A stretch of 63,273 bases of DNA, taken from Prosthecobacter debontii. Lineage in GTDB: Bacteria; Verrucomicrobiota; Verrucomicrobiia; Verrucomicrobiales; Akkermansiaceae. A model generated the notes under the pieces. It was given only the letters and a program-made list of their open reading frames with translations, did no database searches and was not told the origin of the DNA. Position 1 is the first letter of the stretch, and every line of letters starts with the position of its first letter. The position numbers and the translations under genes are program-made. This document shows positions 43,637 to 52,978 of this stretch, piece after piece. The stretch lies in the NCBI GenBank assembly GCA_945873125.1, contig CAMCBV010000015.1, forward strand, positions 1 through 63,273, read 5' to 3'.

Positions 43637-43888
43637 ATGGAGTCACACGAGTGGAATGAGCGGACTGAGGAAGGAAAACGTTTTTACCGTGGCAATTTTC
43701 ACGGCAATGAATGGAAAATTCTTACTACTTTGAAAACCGATCCCGATTGGCAATTACTTGAGCAACCTTCCGAGGAAGTTTGGAGAGCCTTGCGTGACAT
43801 CGTTTGGAAAAAATATCAGCGCAAGCGTTGTCCATGGGAGCGAGTGACTTCTATCGACAAGATTCTTGGTGATGACATTCCTCAGTGA
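43637..43888 (+). CDS. Small conserved-looking protein of unknown function
   Basis: 83 residues, charged, with five Trp and no signal or membrane segment (RFYRGNFHGNEWKILTTLKTDPDWQLLEQPSEEVWRALRDIVWKKYQRKRCPWERV). The composition and regular helix pattern look like a genuine cytosolic protein, but I do not recognise a family. It starts at an ATG 76 bp after the DUF2330 stop. Confidence 0.6.
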   Translation: MESHEWNERTEEGKRFYRGNFHGNEWKILTTLKTDPDWQLLEQPSEEVWRALRDIVWKKYQRKRCPWERVTSIDKILGDDIPQ

Positions 43889-44060
43889 ATTCTGAGAAAC
43901 GGCTGCATTCTTCTGGGATTTTAAAACCAACCATACTCCTCACACCCACGAATCCAGCTCGCTCCATGGATTCTCGCTACTCATCCCCAAACACAAACCG
44001 CCTTTCTGCTGCAAATGATCCAAAAAACAATCTTGGCAAAGCGGCGCATAAACCTAATAT

Positions 44061-44092
44061 ACCAGTTTAATATCATCAAATTGGTTTTATTT
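44061..44092 (+). terminator. Weak candidate terminator
   Basis: ACCAGTTT (44061-44068) and AAATTGGT (44078-44085) pair with one G-U, followed by TTTATTTTG. It lies in the 249-bp gap after the small gene at 43637, which otherwise shows no feature. Confidence 0.35.
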
Positions 44093-44137
44093 TGATCCGC
44101 ATACTAGCAAATCATATTATCAACAATCATCCCCTCC

Positions 44138-45676
44138 ATGTCCACTTTTTCAAATCGAGCCACAATGCGAGCTAGCTACTTGATGATTGGAGCGGCATTC
44201 CAAATGTTTGTCGCACTAGCTGTTTCTAGCGCTCAAACCGCATCCCCCGTTCAAGTCACCACATTTCAGGCGAACCAAGGAGAAATCATCATCCGGAATC
44301 GAACTGTGAATCTGACGATTGCCGCAACCAGCAGCAAGGGCACCATCAAATCCATGCAGTTGGCGGATAGCGCACGCGGCAAGTTCAGCGCGCCACAAGC
44401 CTACAAAAAAGCGATTTCCTACAGCTTTCCTGAAAACGCTTCAGGTCGCCATTTGATTGCTGCTATCTTTCAAGACAGCATGGGTAATCAGTCAGATCAG
44501 GCGTTCATTACACTAGATATCATTCCAGATCTGCCGAACCAACCAGCGCTTCTAGCCGATTCCATTCCCGAACTCTTCATTCGGCGCGGTAACTACAGCC
44601 AAATCCAGTTGGCAGACTTAGTGAATGACCCGGGAGACCCGATCGTTCAATTCTCCACCTCTTTGGGCGAAATTCTCATCCAACTCGCTCCTCGTAAAGC
44701 CCCGCTGACGGTCGCGAATTTTCTGAGTTATGTAGACAACAATCACTATCAGAATTCGTTTTTTCACCGCTCGGTTCCCGGATTCATCATTCAGGGCGGG
44801 GGATCTTTTATCGATACGGCAAACAACTACAACGTAACACCCATTCAAAGCCTTGGCACAGTCCAAAACGAGCCCGGCGATTCCAATCTCCGCGGGACGA
44901 TGGCCATGGCCAAGGTTGACGGGAATCCGGACAGTGCCACCAGCGAGTGGTTCTTCAATCTAGCCGACAATTCCGCAAATCTTGATCAGCAGAATGGCGG
45001 ATTCACCGTCTTTGGAAAAGTTCTAGAACCATCCATGGCGGTGGTTGACGATATCGCCGAGCTTGAAGTGAGTGATCAGAGTGCGACCATTGGCTTCAAT
45101 GAGTTGCCATTGATTCAAGTCCCAGCGGCAGGTGATGCCCTTAAGTTACAAGATTTGGTTTTGATCGCCAACGCCTCCCGTCTTCGTTTCAGTGTGAGAA
45201 AACAAGTCGCCGGTGTAAAAGCCACCATCCAAAACCATTTTCTTAAGTTGGAGCCATCCGGAAAGCCTACCAGCGCGAAAGCTTCAATCCTGATACGCGG
45301 GGTAGCTCCTGACGGAAGATATCTCGATTTTTCCATCCCTCTGAATATTGCAACCAACCATCCGATGATCGCAAAAGGAGTGGGAACCACTTCGGTTAAA
45401 ATCAAAGAGGACACGCCGATCAATATTTCGGTTCCCGTCATCAATCCCGACAATTCACCTCTGGATTGGGATTTCTCTGTACTTCCAACGAAGGGTGATT
45501 GCCAGCTTCTGCCAGAGACGAAGCCAGGGGTTCGGGTTATACGCTACATTCCCCATGCCGATATTTCAGGCTCTGACAGCTTCACCCTGCGGGTCATTGA
45601 TGATGACGTGAATCCACAGAAGCGGGGGCAAGACCAACTCAAGGTGAATGTCACGATCACCCCAGTTAACGATTAG
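44138..45676 (+). CDS. Secreted cyclophilin-type peptidylprolyl isomerase with Ig/cadherin-like regions, 3' truncated
   Basis: 512 residues (an ATG at 44165 would give a more compact signal peptide: MRASYLMIGAAFQMFVALAVSSAQ). A beta-sandwich region (~30-150) precedes the cyclophilin domain (~165-310). That domain has FSTSLGEILIQLAPRKAPLTVANFLSYVDNNHYQNSFFHRSVPGFIIQGGG, then NLRGTMAMAKVDGNPDSATSEWFFNLADN and GGFTVFGKVLEPSMAVVDDI. The first of these is the FHRxxxxFxxQgG active-site block. Cadherin-like repeats follow and the frame stops abruptly at the repeat-boundary motif TPVND. The stop TAG sits where a Gln codon is expected and coding-like text continues beyond it, so the protein has probably lost further repeats. 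Secreted, probably extracellular. Confidence 0.85.
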   Translation: MSTFSNRATMRASYLMIGAAFQMFVALAVSSAQTASPVQVTTFQANQGEIIIRNRTVNLTIAATSSKGTIKSMQLADSARGKFSAPQAYKKAISYSFPENASGRHLIAAIFQDSMGNQSDQAFITLDIIPDLPNQPALLADSIPELFIRRGNYSQIQLADLVNDPGDPIVQFSTSLGEILIQLAPRKAPLTVANFLSYVDNNHYQNSFFHRSVPGFIIQGGGSFIDTANNYNVTPIQSLGTVQNEPGDSNLRGTMAMAKVDGNPDSATSEWFFNLADNSANLDQQNGGFTVFGKVLEPSMAVVDDIAELEVSDQSATIGFNELPLIQVPAAGDALKLQDLVLIANASRLRFSVRKQVAGVKATIQNHFLKLEPSGKPTSAKASILIRGVAPDGRYLDFSIPLNIATNHPMIAKGVGTTSVKIKEDTPINISVPVINPDNSPLDWDFSVLPTKGDCQLLPETKPGVRVIRYIPHADISGSDSFTLRVIDDDVNPQKRGQDQLKVNVTITPVND

Positions 45677-45822
45677 CCAGCTATTCAAGCTCCGCCTAAT
45701 TTCAGATTTCAGGCGAAACAAGTTCCGGTTTTGATCCTGCGGTAGAGGATAAGACAACCTTGCTTAATGACCTTGCAGTGACTTGTTCAGCAAGAAAACA
45801 ACGAGAACCACGGTTTCCGTGA
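45677..45822 (+). pseudogene. Decayed 3' remnant of the cyclophilin gene
   Basis: Directly after the TAG at 45674-45676 the same frame reads PAIQAPPNFRFQAKQ, a normal continuation of a cadherin-like VND boundary. The sequence then becomes coding-like in another frame (FDPAVEDKTTLLNDLAVTC) until a TGA at 45820-45822. A nonsense mutation plus a frameshift explains this; a sequencing error is possible. 45823-45978 shows no gene. Confidence 0.6.
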
Positions 45823-45978
45823 ATTTTTTTCCTTGAGAGCACCCACTCACTTCCACCGTTAATCCATGAAAAAGCCTGGCCTTCAGATCACTTCATCTGC
45901 CCGCAAACCGAATGAGGGATGAGACAAAATTCTTGCCCTAATCGCCCAATCACGCAACTTTCTGTAGTTACTAATTCA

Positions 45979-47718
45979 ATGGATAGGGGCAATTCCAAAT
46001 GGATCAAAGGCATATTCTTCGGACTTTGCCTTTGTTTCAATCCTTCTCTCGCACCAGCACAGCAAGAGCCGGAGATCATACGCCTTGAATTAGACGAAAC
46101 CAATGAGGTCGTCGGCTTCGACTTCGTCAATGCCGTCACGGGATGGAATGCCTATTTCAATTCGGGCTTTCGAGGCGGCACCTCATCCATCGGCATTCTT
46201 GAAGCCGGCCAAGCTTGGTTCGGCCACGAAGTCTTCACTCGCCCCCCCGGCGCTCCCGCGGCCTTTACCACTTGGACCAACCCAGCAGAGGGCGCCGTCA
46301 ACGAAATCGACTACCATGCAACAACTGTCGCTCACGTTCTGGCAGGAAGCGGCTATATTCCCGACAATGGGGGCTCTTACACTTATGCAGGCTTGGGCAT
46401 GGCACCTGAAGCGCGTTTGGTATCGGGAGGAATCGCTACGACATTCTCAACTGATGTCGACAGTCTAGGCTCCTTCGACATCAGCACAGAATCCATGATT
46501 GCAGGCTACCAAGAATTTTTCCGTGGTACAAATGTTGGCAAGCTCGACGTCATCAACAGCAGTTGGGGCGGCAGTGGGGCCGCAAATTCCCTCCAGTCTC
46601 TGAGTATTGACGGACTTGCCTTCCAAAATTCAAGCGTCGCTCACGTCGTCTCCGCCGGTAATGGTGGAGTTGCAGAAGTATCCTCACCCGCAAACGGCTT
46701 CAATAATATTTCCGTGGGCTCCTTAGGTGGTAATAATTTTACCGAACCATCCGAATTCTCGTCGAGGGGTCTTACCGACTTTTACAACCCTGAAACCGGT
46801 CAGACGATTGCAAACGCACGCGTTGCCGTTGATATTGCAGCACCGGGAGAGAATCTCTTTCTGGCTGCCTACCTCGGTAATAGCGGGTCGATTGGTGCAG
46901 TACAACCGAATCTCCCACCCGGCAGTGGCCTGATCGCGCAGGAACCGCCGCCCACCGATCGCTATTTTACCGCACTGAGTGGTACCAGCTATTCAGCCCC
47001 GATCGTTGCGGGCGGTATTGCCCTGCTCAAAGATGCCGCTCGCGGAATTCTTGGCGTAACCCCCGAAACAAGTCCCGCTACGTTTGACACGCGCACCATC
47101 AAGTCGGTGATCATGGCTAGCTCGGATGCCACGGCGGGATGGAATAATGGCCAGAACTCATTCAATGTGACCACTCAAGCCCTTGACACCATCACCGGCG
47201 CAGGCGCCCTCAATTTACTTACTGCAGCCGATGTCTATCTCGGTCAAACACGCGGCAGCAATGGCGGCACGGTCGGCCAGAATGGTTGGGCGCTCACGTC
47301 GGTGAATCTGGGACAAGCCGTTGAATTTATCATCGATCGCACCTTCAACGACCAGACATCCATCACAGTCGCACTCAACTGGTTTGCGGTCCGCGACTTT
47401 AACGATGTCACCCTCGGAGAAGACATCGCCTTTAACAACCTTGATCTTGAAGTCTGGAAACTCGATTCTAACAATCATTTCATCGAGAAAGTCGGATCAT
47501 CCCAAACCACGTATAACAATACAGAATTTCTCCGCCTAACCACCCTGTCATCTGGGCAATACGCCATGCGTGTTCTGTTCACAGGCCAAGTTTACGATAC
47601 CACCGACTCAATCAATAGTGAAACCTTCGCACTCGCATGGACCTCCATACCCGAACCCAATGGATTTATCCTCATCGCGTTCGGATCGGTTTTTATGTTA
47701 TGCTACCGCAGGCGGTAG
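45979..47718 (+). CDS. Secreted subtilase (S8-like) with PEP-CTERM sorting signal
   Basis: 579 residues from the ATG at 45979, which opens a signal peptide (IKGIFFGLCLCFNPSLAPA); the frame extends upstream to 45919. Subtilase blocks are the His region DYHATTVAHVLAGSG, the oxyanion Asn in VVSAGNGG and the Ser in LSGTSYSAPIVAGGIALL. The usual Asp block reads SSIGILEAGQAW, with Glu in place of the catalytic Asp. A beta-sandwich region follows (VEFIIDRTFNDQTSITVALNWF). The C terminus is a PEP-CTERM tail: IPEPNGFILIAFGSVFMLCYRRR has the PEP motif, a hydrophobic helix and a basic end. This targets the protein to the exosortase pathway; no exosortase gene is in the window. Confidence 0.87.
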   Translation: MDRGNSKWIKGIFFGLCLCFNPSLAPAQQEPEIIRLELDETNEVVGFDFVNAVTGWNAYFNSGFRGGTSSIGILEAGQAWFGHEVFTRPPGAPAAFTTWTNPAEGAVNEIDYHATTVAHVLAGSGYIPDNGGSYTYAGLGMAPEARLVSGGIATTFSTDVDSLGSFDISTESMIAGYQEFFRGTNVGKLDVINSSWGGSGAANSLQSLSIDGLAFQNSSVAHVVSAGNGGVAEVSSPANGFNNISVGSLGGNNFTEPSEFSSRGLTDFYNPETGQTIANARVAVDIAAPGENLFLAAYLGNSGSIGAVQPNLPPGSGLIAQEPPPTDRYFTALSGTSYSAPIVAGGIALLKDAARGILGVTPETSPATFDTRTIKSVIMASSDATAGWNNGQNSFNVTTQALDTITGAGALNLLTAADVYLGQTRGSNGGTVGQNGWALTSVNLGQAVEFIIDRTFNDQTSITVALNWFAVRDFNDVTLGEDIAFNNLDLEVWKLDSNNHFIEKVGSSQTTYNNTEFLRLTTLSSGQYAMRVLFTGQVYDTTDSINSETFALAWTSIPEPNGFILIAFGSVFMLCYRRR

Positions 47719-47798
47719 TGTCTGGTGAAATGATCCGCTTTTTGACAGCGATCCATTCTTCACTGCGAGCATCAATCACGCATGCACACGGACTTCCG

Positions 47799-48974
47799 TC
47801 AAAGGATGCGATGGCGGAGTAAAAGCATTTTACCGCGCTCGGTTTTCCATGCAGGCACCTGAGTGAGAAAATTTGGAAGTTCGGGATTCAAGGCGTAATG
47901 GCGATGAAATACCGGCGTGGTGGAGCCTGACATCGGTGGGACAATCCAACTCCAATCCGCATTCACCTGCCTGCCAGCCGTTTCCTCATTCTTGCAAAAC
48001 CGGATGAATTCATTTGATGCTTGGTGGTGGTCAACTAACTGAACCCCATCTGATATAAACGAATGAATTACAGCCTCATTCAGAACCAGCAACGCATGAT
48101 CACGCCACAGACTACCACGAGGCTGTGTTTCCAAGCCGAGCTTTTCCGCAATCACCGGCAGTTGATTGTAACGGTTTGTATCTGACAGATCCCGCGCGCC
48201 AATTTCAGTTCCCATATACCATCCGTTGAACGGGGCGCAGGGATAAACCTCGTTTCCTGTTGCGAAAATTTGATCGGAAAGTGCGGGGACGGCATACCAG
48301 CGCAGACCCAGCGCCTCGAACCATGGGTATGCCGGGTGCCTGAGTTTAACCTCCAAAACCGCGCTCTGCGGGAGTTCATACATTGCGATCTTGTCACCGG
48401 ATTGAATGATGAGTGGCAATAAATCAAACCGTCCAGGCGTATTTGGCGCCTTCCAACCAAGTGCAAGCGCGACTCTTGTCAGCGCTAGATTCATTGGATC
48501 CCCAAGGATCGTACCATCACTTTTCTCATGGGCAGCATAGCGGATCAATTGGTGATTCCAAATGCGAATCTCAGATTCAGGTGATTTCCATGCGGAGAAA
48601 ACTGTCATGGTGGGTATGATGCGCCCACCGTTTGTTGCAGTTTCCAAGTGCTTCACAAGAGCATCAAAAATCTGACCTGTGTCTTCGAGGGAACGCTCAT
48701 CCCGGACCTGCAAGGATTTCCAATGCAAGCGCCCGATACAGCGGACCGAATTTTTCCAAGCCAATCGTGCCTGATCTTGCAAGGATCCCAGATTATCCAA
48801 AGGTCTGCGTAACAAATTAGCCTCCACAGCAAGATCCCAAGCGGCCGCATAGTCTCCAGGAATCGCCACTGCCCCACCTTGATGCGGACATTTCAAACTG
48901 GGCTCTTCGCGACCAGTTTCCATCTCTGACTTTGCCTCAATACCCGAAGAAATCATTCTAATGCCAGCCTGCAT
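47799..48974 (-). CDS. nos: Bacterial nitric oxide synthase, oxygenase domain only
   Basis: 391 residues; matches bacterial NOS oxygenases along nearly its whole length. The heme-thiolate Cys is in LAWKNSVRCIGRLHW. Further blocks are HLETATNGGRIIPTMTVFSAW, IRIWNHQLIRYAAHEKSDG, GDPMNLALTRVALALGW, FDLLPLIIQSGD, YELPQSAVLEVKLRHPAY and LRWYAVPALSDQIFATGNEVYPCAPFNGWYMGTEIGARDL. The last contains the Glu that binds substrate arginine. VDHHQASNEFIRF and DWSWIVPPMSGSTTPVFHRHY form the pterin-side region. There is no flavin reductase domain, as in other bacterial NOS, which use general cellular reductases. It converts L-arginine to citrulline and NO. The gene follows the beta-propeller gene after 167 bp and converges on the subtilase gene. 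Confidence 0.95.
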   Translation of the reverse strand: MQAGIRMISSGIEAKSEMETGREEPSLKCPHQGGAVAIPGDYAAAWDLAVEANLLRRPLDNLGSLQDQARLAWKNSVRCIGRLHWKSLQVRDERSLEDTGQIFDALVKHLETATNGGRIIPTMTVFSAWKSPESEIRIWNHQLIRYAAHEKSDGTILGDPMNLALTRVALALGWKAPNTPGRFDLLPLIIQSGDKIAMYELPQSAVLEVKLRHPAYPWFEALGLRWYAVPALSDQIFATGNEVYPCAPFNGWYMGTEIGARDLSDTNRYNQLPVIAEKLGLETQPRGSLWRDHALLVLNEAVIHSFISDGVQLVDHHQASNEFIRFCKNEETAGRQVNADWSWIVPPMSGSTTPVFHRHYALNPELPNFLTQVPAWKTERGKMLLLRHRIL

Positions 48975-49141
48975 GTGCCTAGTTCGGCACGCAAGGGAAA
49001 GATGCTGGATGAAGGCTTGGAATTTGTATTTTCAATTGATTGAACCCAGTGCCAAACGAATCAGAAAAATCATGTTCAAGATTAACCTGAATCCGAATCG
49101 TTAAGCGAACTCAAAAAAGACAGAGTGAACTAGGGTGTTGA

Positions 49142-52100
49142 TCATTGACCCAATCGTTCCACACCGTATTCACCGAGCGGCACCAACAAATCTCCGCCCA
49201 CCGCCATTTCCACCGTATCCGCACGGACATTCCAAGTGGGAAATTGCCAGGATCTGATTTGATCGGAACCGGGCTTGATTGCAAAGATTGCACGACTACC
49301 CGATCCGATAACGGTTCCATGGATCGCTTTCAGGGAATAAGGAGTCCAGCCAATATCCAGATTTTCGTCACTCAGGAATAAACCTTCGTCACTTAACGAG
49401 TGACGCTGCAAGGTATTGCCAGAAACCACATAAACCCGCCTGCCATCCACCACACAAGGAGCGTATGCTGGAACCGTAAGCGTGCTGACAAGGAAGGCAT
49501 CATAGCCATCCGAAGCGCTGACTTGAAGTTCACCCATATCCTGACGAGCACTGAAAGCAAGGAAGCCATTGGTATCGAGTTCCGAGACCGCAATCAACTC
49601 ACCCGGCAGATCCATGAGTGAGCGGATCACTGGATCACCCGAAACTGGCACATCAATCACTTGGGCACTCTGGTAAGCGCGACTGTTTTGATGCCATTCC
49701 TTGGAGCTCGGATTGTAGGCATGGGAAACACCAGTCACCAACCTACCATTGGCAGCAGCGGAATCTCCGGTGAGTCTCGAACTCTCAGGGCCAAAATCAA
49801 TGAACGCGCCGGCACTTGGTGCAACTGGATCACTCACATCAAGAACCAGCAACTGGGGCCTGGCATTGGAAATCCAGTAAGGTTTGATGCTTACCATAGA
49901 CAAGGAGACAGGGACTGGGGCCGCATCAAGATTGACTGCAACAGGCTCGAATGGCCGAGAAAAAACAGGCATACGATACCATTGAGAAAAACCGGGCTGC
50001 ATAAGAATTGCAGGGCGATTCTCTCGCGGCCATAAGAAATGCTCCGAATAGAGGCTACTTTCGGAATGACCCGTCGGCATGGTCACCGACCCAAGGAGAG
50101 TCATGGTGGGAAGATTCGATACATCGTAGATATCCAGAACAAGGTTATTTGAGCCGACCGGTGACGCGTAGGCAAAGCGATACCATAACCGATTGCCGGA
50201 CATATCTCGGAGCACAAAAAGGTGCTTATCACGTCGCTCAGCAATCTTGACCTGCCCCTCACCCAAATCTATTTCAGCGTAAATCGCCTCAGTATTGTCA
50301 TTTGGAGAAATGCGCGCGGTGGCACGATCACCAGAAAAACCATCTCCATTCTCGATCTGAATCAAGTGTTTACCAACTTCGAGACAACGGTCCACAGGCC
50401 AAGCCAGAGAAACCTCGGAAAGGATCGATGGAGAATCGCGGTCTGTGATGTCCGCCGAAATCAATTCTCTTTGCGAAATGGAAACAAGGGCATCCCCCAC
50501 CATCTCGGATCGCCTCGCTTCAAACTCATGGGAAATCAATCCTCGGGTTGAGAGAGCCCCATTGATCGAATCTAAATCCAAAAGTTGAATAGCCGATTTC
50601 CATTTACCATCGGCGGGGTCAATCGACGAGACAGGGATCATGACTAGACCTGCATCAGGAAGGACTTTGACAGCTTTTTCATCCCAAACCGCCTCGCTAT
50701 ATGAATACGAATTCCCGAGATTGAGCCTTTTGACAAGACCTGGATTGGCGGGGTCGGAGACATCGAACAGCGAGGCTGCAACCATTCCTGACTCAAGACC
50801 AACCGAGAAAAGATAATTTCCAACCGGCTGAAGGAATGTGGAAAAACCCGGAACTTCCAGATGTCCGGAAACCGCAGGGTTTGCCGGATCCTTCAAATCC
50901 ACCACCCACAAGGGATCCGTCTGCAGGAAGGTCACAACATAAACCCTATCACCTGCGAATCGGGTGGCGTAAAGGTTTTCACCTTTTGCCAACTCAAGCA
51001 TACCAAGCCTTTCCTCCTCGATGATTGCCGGCCGAATCACATCAGGATCCCAAGCTCTGAAATTTTCCAATACGGATGACGAGTCGCGGGTCCAACGACC
51101 CTTGTGGGAAACCGTGGTGAGAACATTGTTGCTCCAGGAAATGGCAAATTTACTGGAGATCACGCCCTCGGTGATGAAAGGTTTACCCATCGGCTTGAGT
51201 CCTGTAGGCTTGATAGCGAACAAACTCACCTCTGATTTGTTCCACTCACCTTGCGGATGTGCGGATACGGCAAGCCAGTCCGCTCCCGCCGCAATCAAAG
51301 GATTGGCACCGACAACGACCGTCTCGCCAGAGGCGGAGGGAGCTTCATCAGATTTCAAAGTCCACTCACTGATACGGATTTCAGAGGTCCATTCGCCTGC
51401 TGACAACCTAGGTGTCGCCTTCCATTCGGAGGTAACCAAAATCAGCCTATCCCCCACCAAACGACTATCTGAGAGCCCGCCCGGAATTTCCTGCTCATGG
51501 GTCAACTCCAGATCCGCTCCGTTTGATTTTACCAATGAAATCCGTGTCCACTGTCCACCATCAGGCGACCAGCCCTGTGTCAACAGGACCAGCCTGCGAC
51601 TGCCATCGGTTTCTTGAATCACATATAAATCCTGGCCAATCGCAGGAATTCTGAGACTCGCTGTGAGACGGGGATCCGAAGGATTTGATAAATCGAGCAC
51701 CTGTAACCCACGGAGCTGATTGAAAAAATAAACTGTATTGCCATCGATTTTCCAGATGTCTGCTTCCTCGGGCAATTGACCCGCATCCGCTGAAGGCGTG
51801 CCGACCTCTGCCGTGACGGCCTTCGACATGACCACCATATCACCATCGATCATGCGACCATTATCACCCGATGCGTCATTAATCACACCGAAGGTATGGT
51901 TACCTTGGTAAAATTTGGCAGGAAATTTACTGCGGGATCCCAATGGCTTATCCGCCAGCCACTTACGGCCTATCACACGCCAGCGATCTTTCTTGGAAGA
52001 TGACGGCAACTTGAATGACATAACACCGGCTTTCGCATCCGCAGTTAAAATACTTTTCCATCCCGAATCCCCCTGCAGCATCTCCACACTGACGTTCGAA

Positions 52101-52636
52101 TAACCCTTCGGAACCGTGACTGTAATCAGTTGATTTTTAACCGACAGCCTGGATCTCAACTGAACCTTCGGACCCAATGCCGCCTGCAGAGGCATACTGC
52201 ATGCGATCAAAATCAGCACCGCATGGATCAACTTCTTGAGAAACGACACACGCCTACCAGAGGCCCTGATCAGGAATCGCATGGAGGATGGTTTGATAAG
52301 ATTACCAGAGAGTAGAGTCATCATGAGGTTTGTGAATCGCTTGAACAAATTAGACTGGGATGATTTTCCCATCCGTTTTGCGGATGGATGGGACACGGCT
52401 ACATATTGAAAATTTGCTTCGGCACCGAGTGAGGAGGATATTGGGGAGGAACCTTCTTTGGAAGCAAAAAAAGGGGTGCAGGGACCGGTCAAATCTGCTG
52501 CAGGATCCATTTCCACCCATGGATTAACTTGAGCTTCGACCGGCACCAACTCTTCGTGAAGCTTTGAAAAACCGCGAAAGCCTGTGACCCCTCTGGCCAT
52601 GCGGATAAACGTCGTAAATTTAGATTGGATTTGCAT
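49142..52636 (-). CDS. Large secreted beta-propeller protein
   Basis: 1164 residues in the open frame. A hydrophobic signal or anchor is at ~134-152 (SFLKKLIHAVLILIACSMPLQA). Translation may therefore begin at Met119 (52282); otherwise ~118 polar residues precede it. The body fits the secreted C-terminal beta-propeller family (PF09826): EADIWKIDGNTVYFFNQLRGLQVLDLSNPSDPRLTASLRIPAIGQDLYVI, then YATRFAGDRVYVVTFLQTDPLWVVDLKDPANPAVSGHLEVPGFSTFLQPVGNYLFSVGLE. Further repeats contain VLDLSNPSDP-like and LLDLDS turns up to the C terminus. Function is unknown; likely an extracytoplasmic binding scaffold. It lies upstream of nos on the same strand. Confidence 0.82.
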   Translation of the reverse strand: MQIQSKFTTFIRMARGVTGFRGFSKLHEELVPVEAQVNPWVEMDPAADLTGPCTPFFASKEGSSPISSSLGAEANFQYVAVSHPSAKRMGKSSQSNLFKRFTNLMMTLLSGNLIKPSSMRFLIRASGRRVSFLKKLIHAVLILIACSMPLQAALGPKVQLRSRLSVKNQLITVTVPKGYSNVSVEMLQGDSGWKSILTADAKAGVMSFKLPSSSKKDRWRVIGRKWLADKPLGSRSKFPAKFYQGNHTFGVINDASGDNGRMIDGDMVVMSKAVTAEVGTPSADAGQLPEEADIWKIDGNTVYFFNQLRGLQVLDLSNPSDPRLTASLRIPAIGQDLYVIQETDGSRRLVLLTQGWSPDGGQWTRISLVKSNGADLELTHEQEIPGGLSDSRLVGDRLILVTSEWKATPRLSAGEWTSEIRISEWTLKSDEAPSASGETVVVGANPLIAAGADWLAVSAHPQGEWNKSEVSLFAIKPTGLKPMGKPFITEGVISSKFAISWSNNVLTTVSHKGRWTRDSSSVLENFRAWDPDVIRPAIIEEERLGMLELAKGENLYATRFAGDRVYVVTFLQTDPLWVVDLKDPANPAVSGHLEVPGFSTFLQPVGNYLFSVGLESGMVAASLFDVSDPANPGLVKRLNLGNSYSYSEAVWDEKAVKVLPDAGLVMIPVSSIDPADGKWKSAIQLLDLDSINGALSTRGLISHEFEARRSEMVGDALVSISQRELISADITDRDSPSILSEVSLAWPVDRCLEVGKHLIQIENGDGFSGDRATARISPNDNTEAIYAEIDLGEGQVKIAERRDKHLFVLRDMSGNRLWYRFAYASPVGSNNLVLDIYDVSNLPTMTLLGSVTMPTGHSESSLYSEHFLWPRENRPAILMQPGFSQWYRMPVFSRPFEPVAVNLDAAPVPVSLSMVSIKPYWISNARPQLLVLDVSDPVAPSAGAFIDFGPESSRLTGDSAAANGRLVTGVSHAYNPSSKEWHQNSRAYQSAQVIDVPVSGDPVIRSLMDLPGELIAVSELDTNGFLAFSARQDMGELQVSASDGYDAFLVSTLTVPAYAPCVVDGRRVYVVSGNTLQRHSLSDEGLFLSDENLDIGWTPYSLKAIHGTVIGSGSRAIFAIKPGSDQIRSWQFPTWNVRADTVEMAVGGDLLVPLGEYGVERLGQ

Positions 52637-52723
52637 CGGCTTGGCTTGTGTGGATTAACACACAACATGTATCCGCCAATATCCGGAAATTGGATCCTTT
52701 GAATATGAGGAATTGGCTTTTTT

Positions 52724-52978
52724 ATGCGGCGCGATGGAACCTCAATGGGAGTCATCCGCAAGCAACGGATTGTCGAACGATATGAAAAGTATCAGTCGAA
52801 TGGAAATCCGTCCAAGAAGGGCCTGGTTCCGTTTCACATCGAATCGCATTTCAACGCCCTTGCACCCCTGCCGGTGGGGTTTTATGAAGGCAGGGAAATC
52901 TGGCTTACCAAGACGACGGATGGATCGCTGACCTTATTGCCTGTCGCCCTTTCATTCCAAATGCAGCCGCAATCTTGA
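52724..52978 (+). CDS. Small protein of unknown function
   Basis: 84 residues with no signal or membrane helix, plausible globular text (IRKQRIVERYEKYQSNGNPSKKGLVPFHIESHFNALAPLPVGFYEGREIWLTKTTDGSLTLLPV). Not recognised. It diverges from the beta-propeller gene by 87 bp, and its stop lies directly against the convergent pilT stop. Confidence 0.5.
   Translation: MRRDGTSMGVIRKQRIVERYEKYQSNGNPSKKGLVPFHIESHFNALAPLPVGFYEGREIWLTKTTDGSLTLLPVALSFQMQPQS

Noticed and set aside
43885..44070. 61-residue ORF starting with GTG overlapping the previous stop
   Set aside because: Low-complexity Ser/Pro/Asn text and poor start; looks non-coding.
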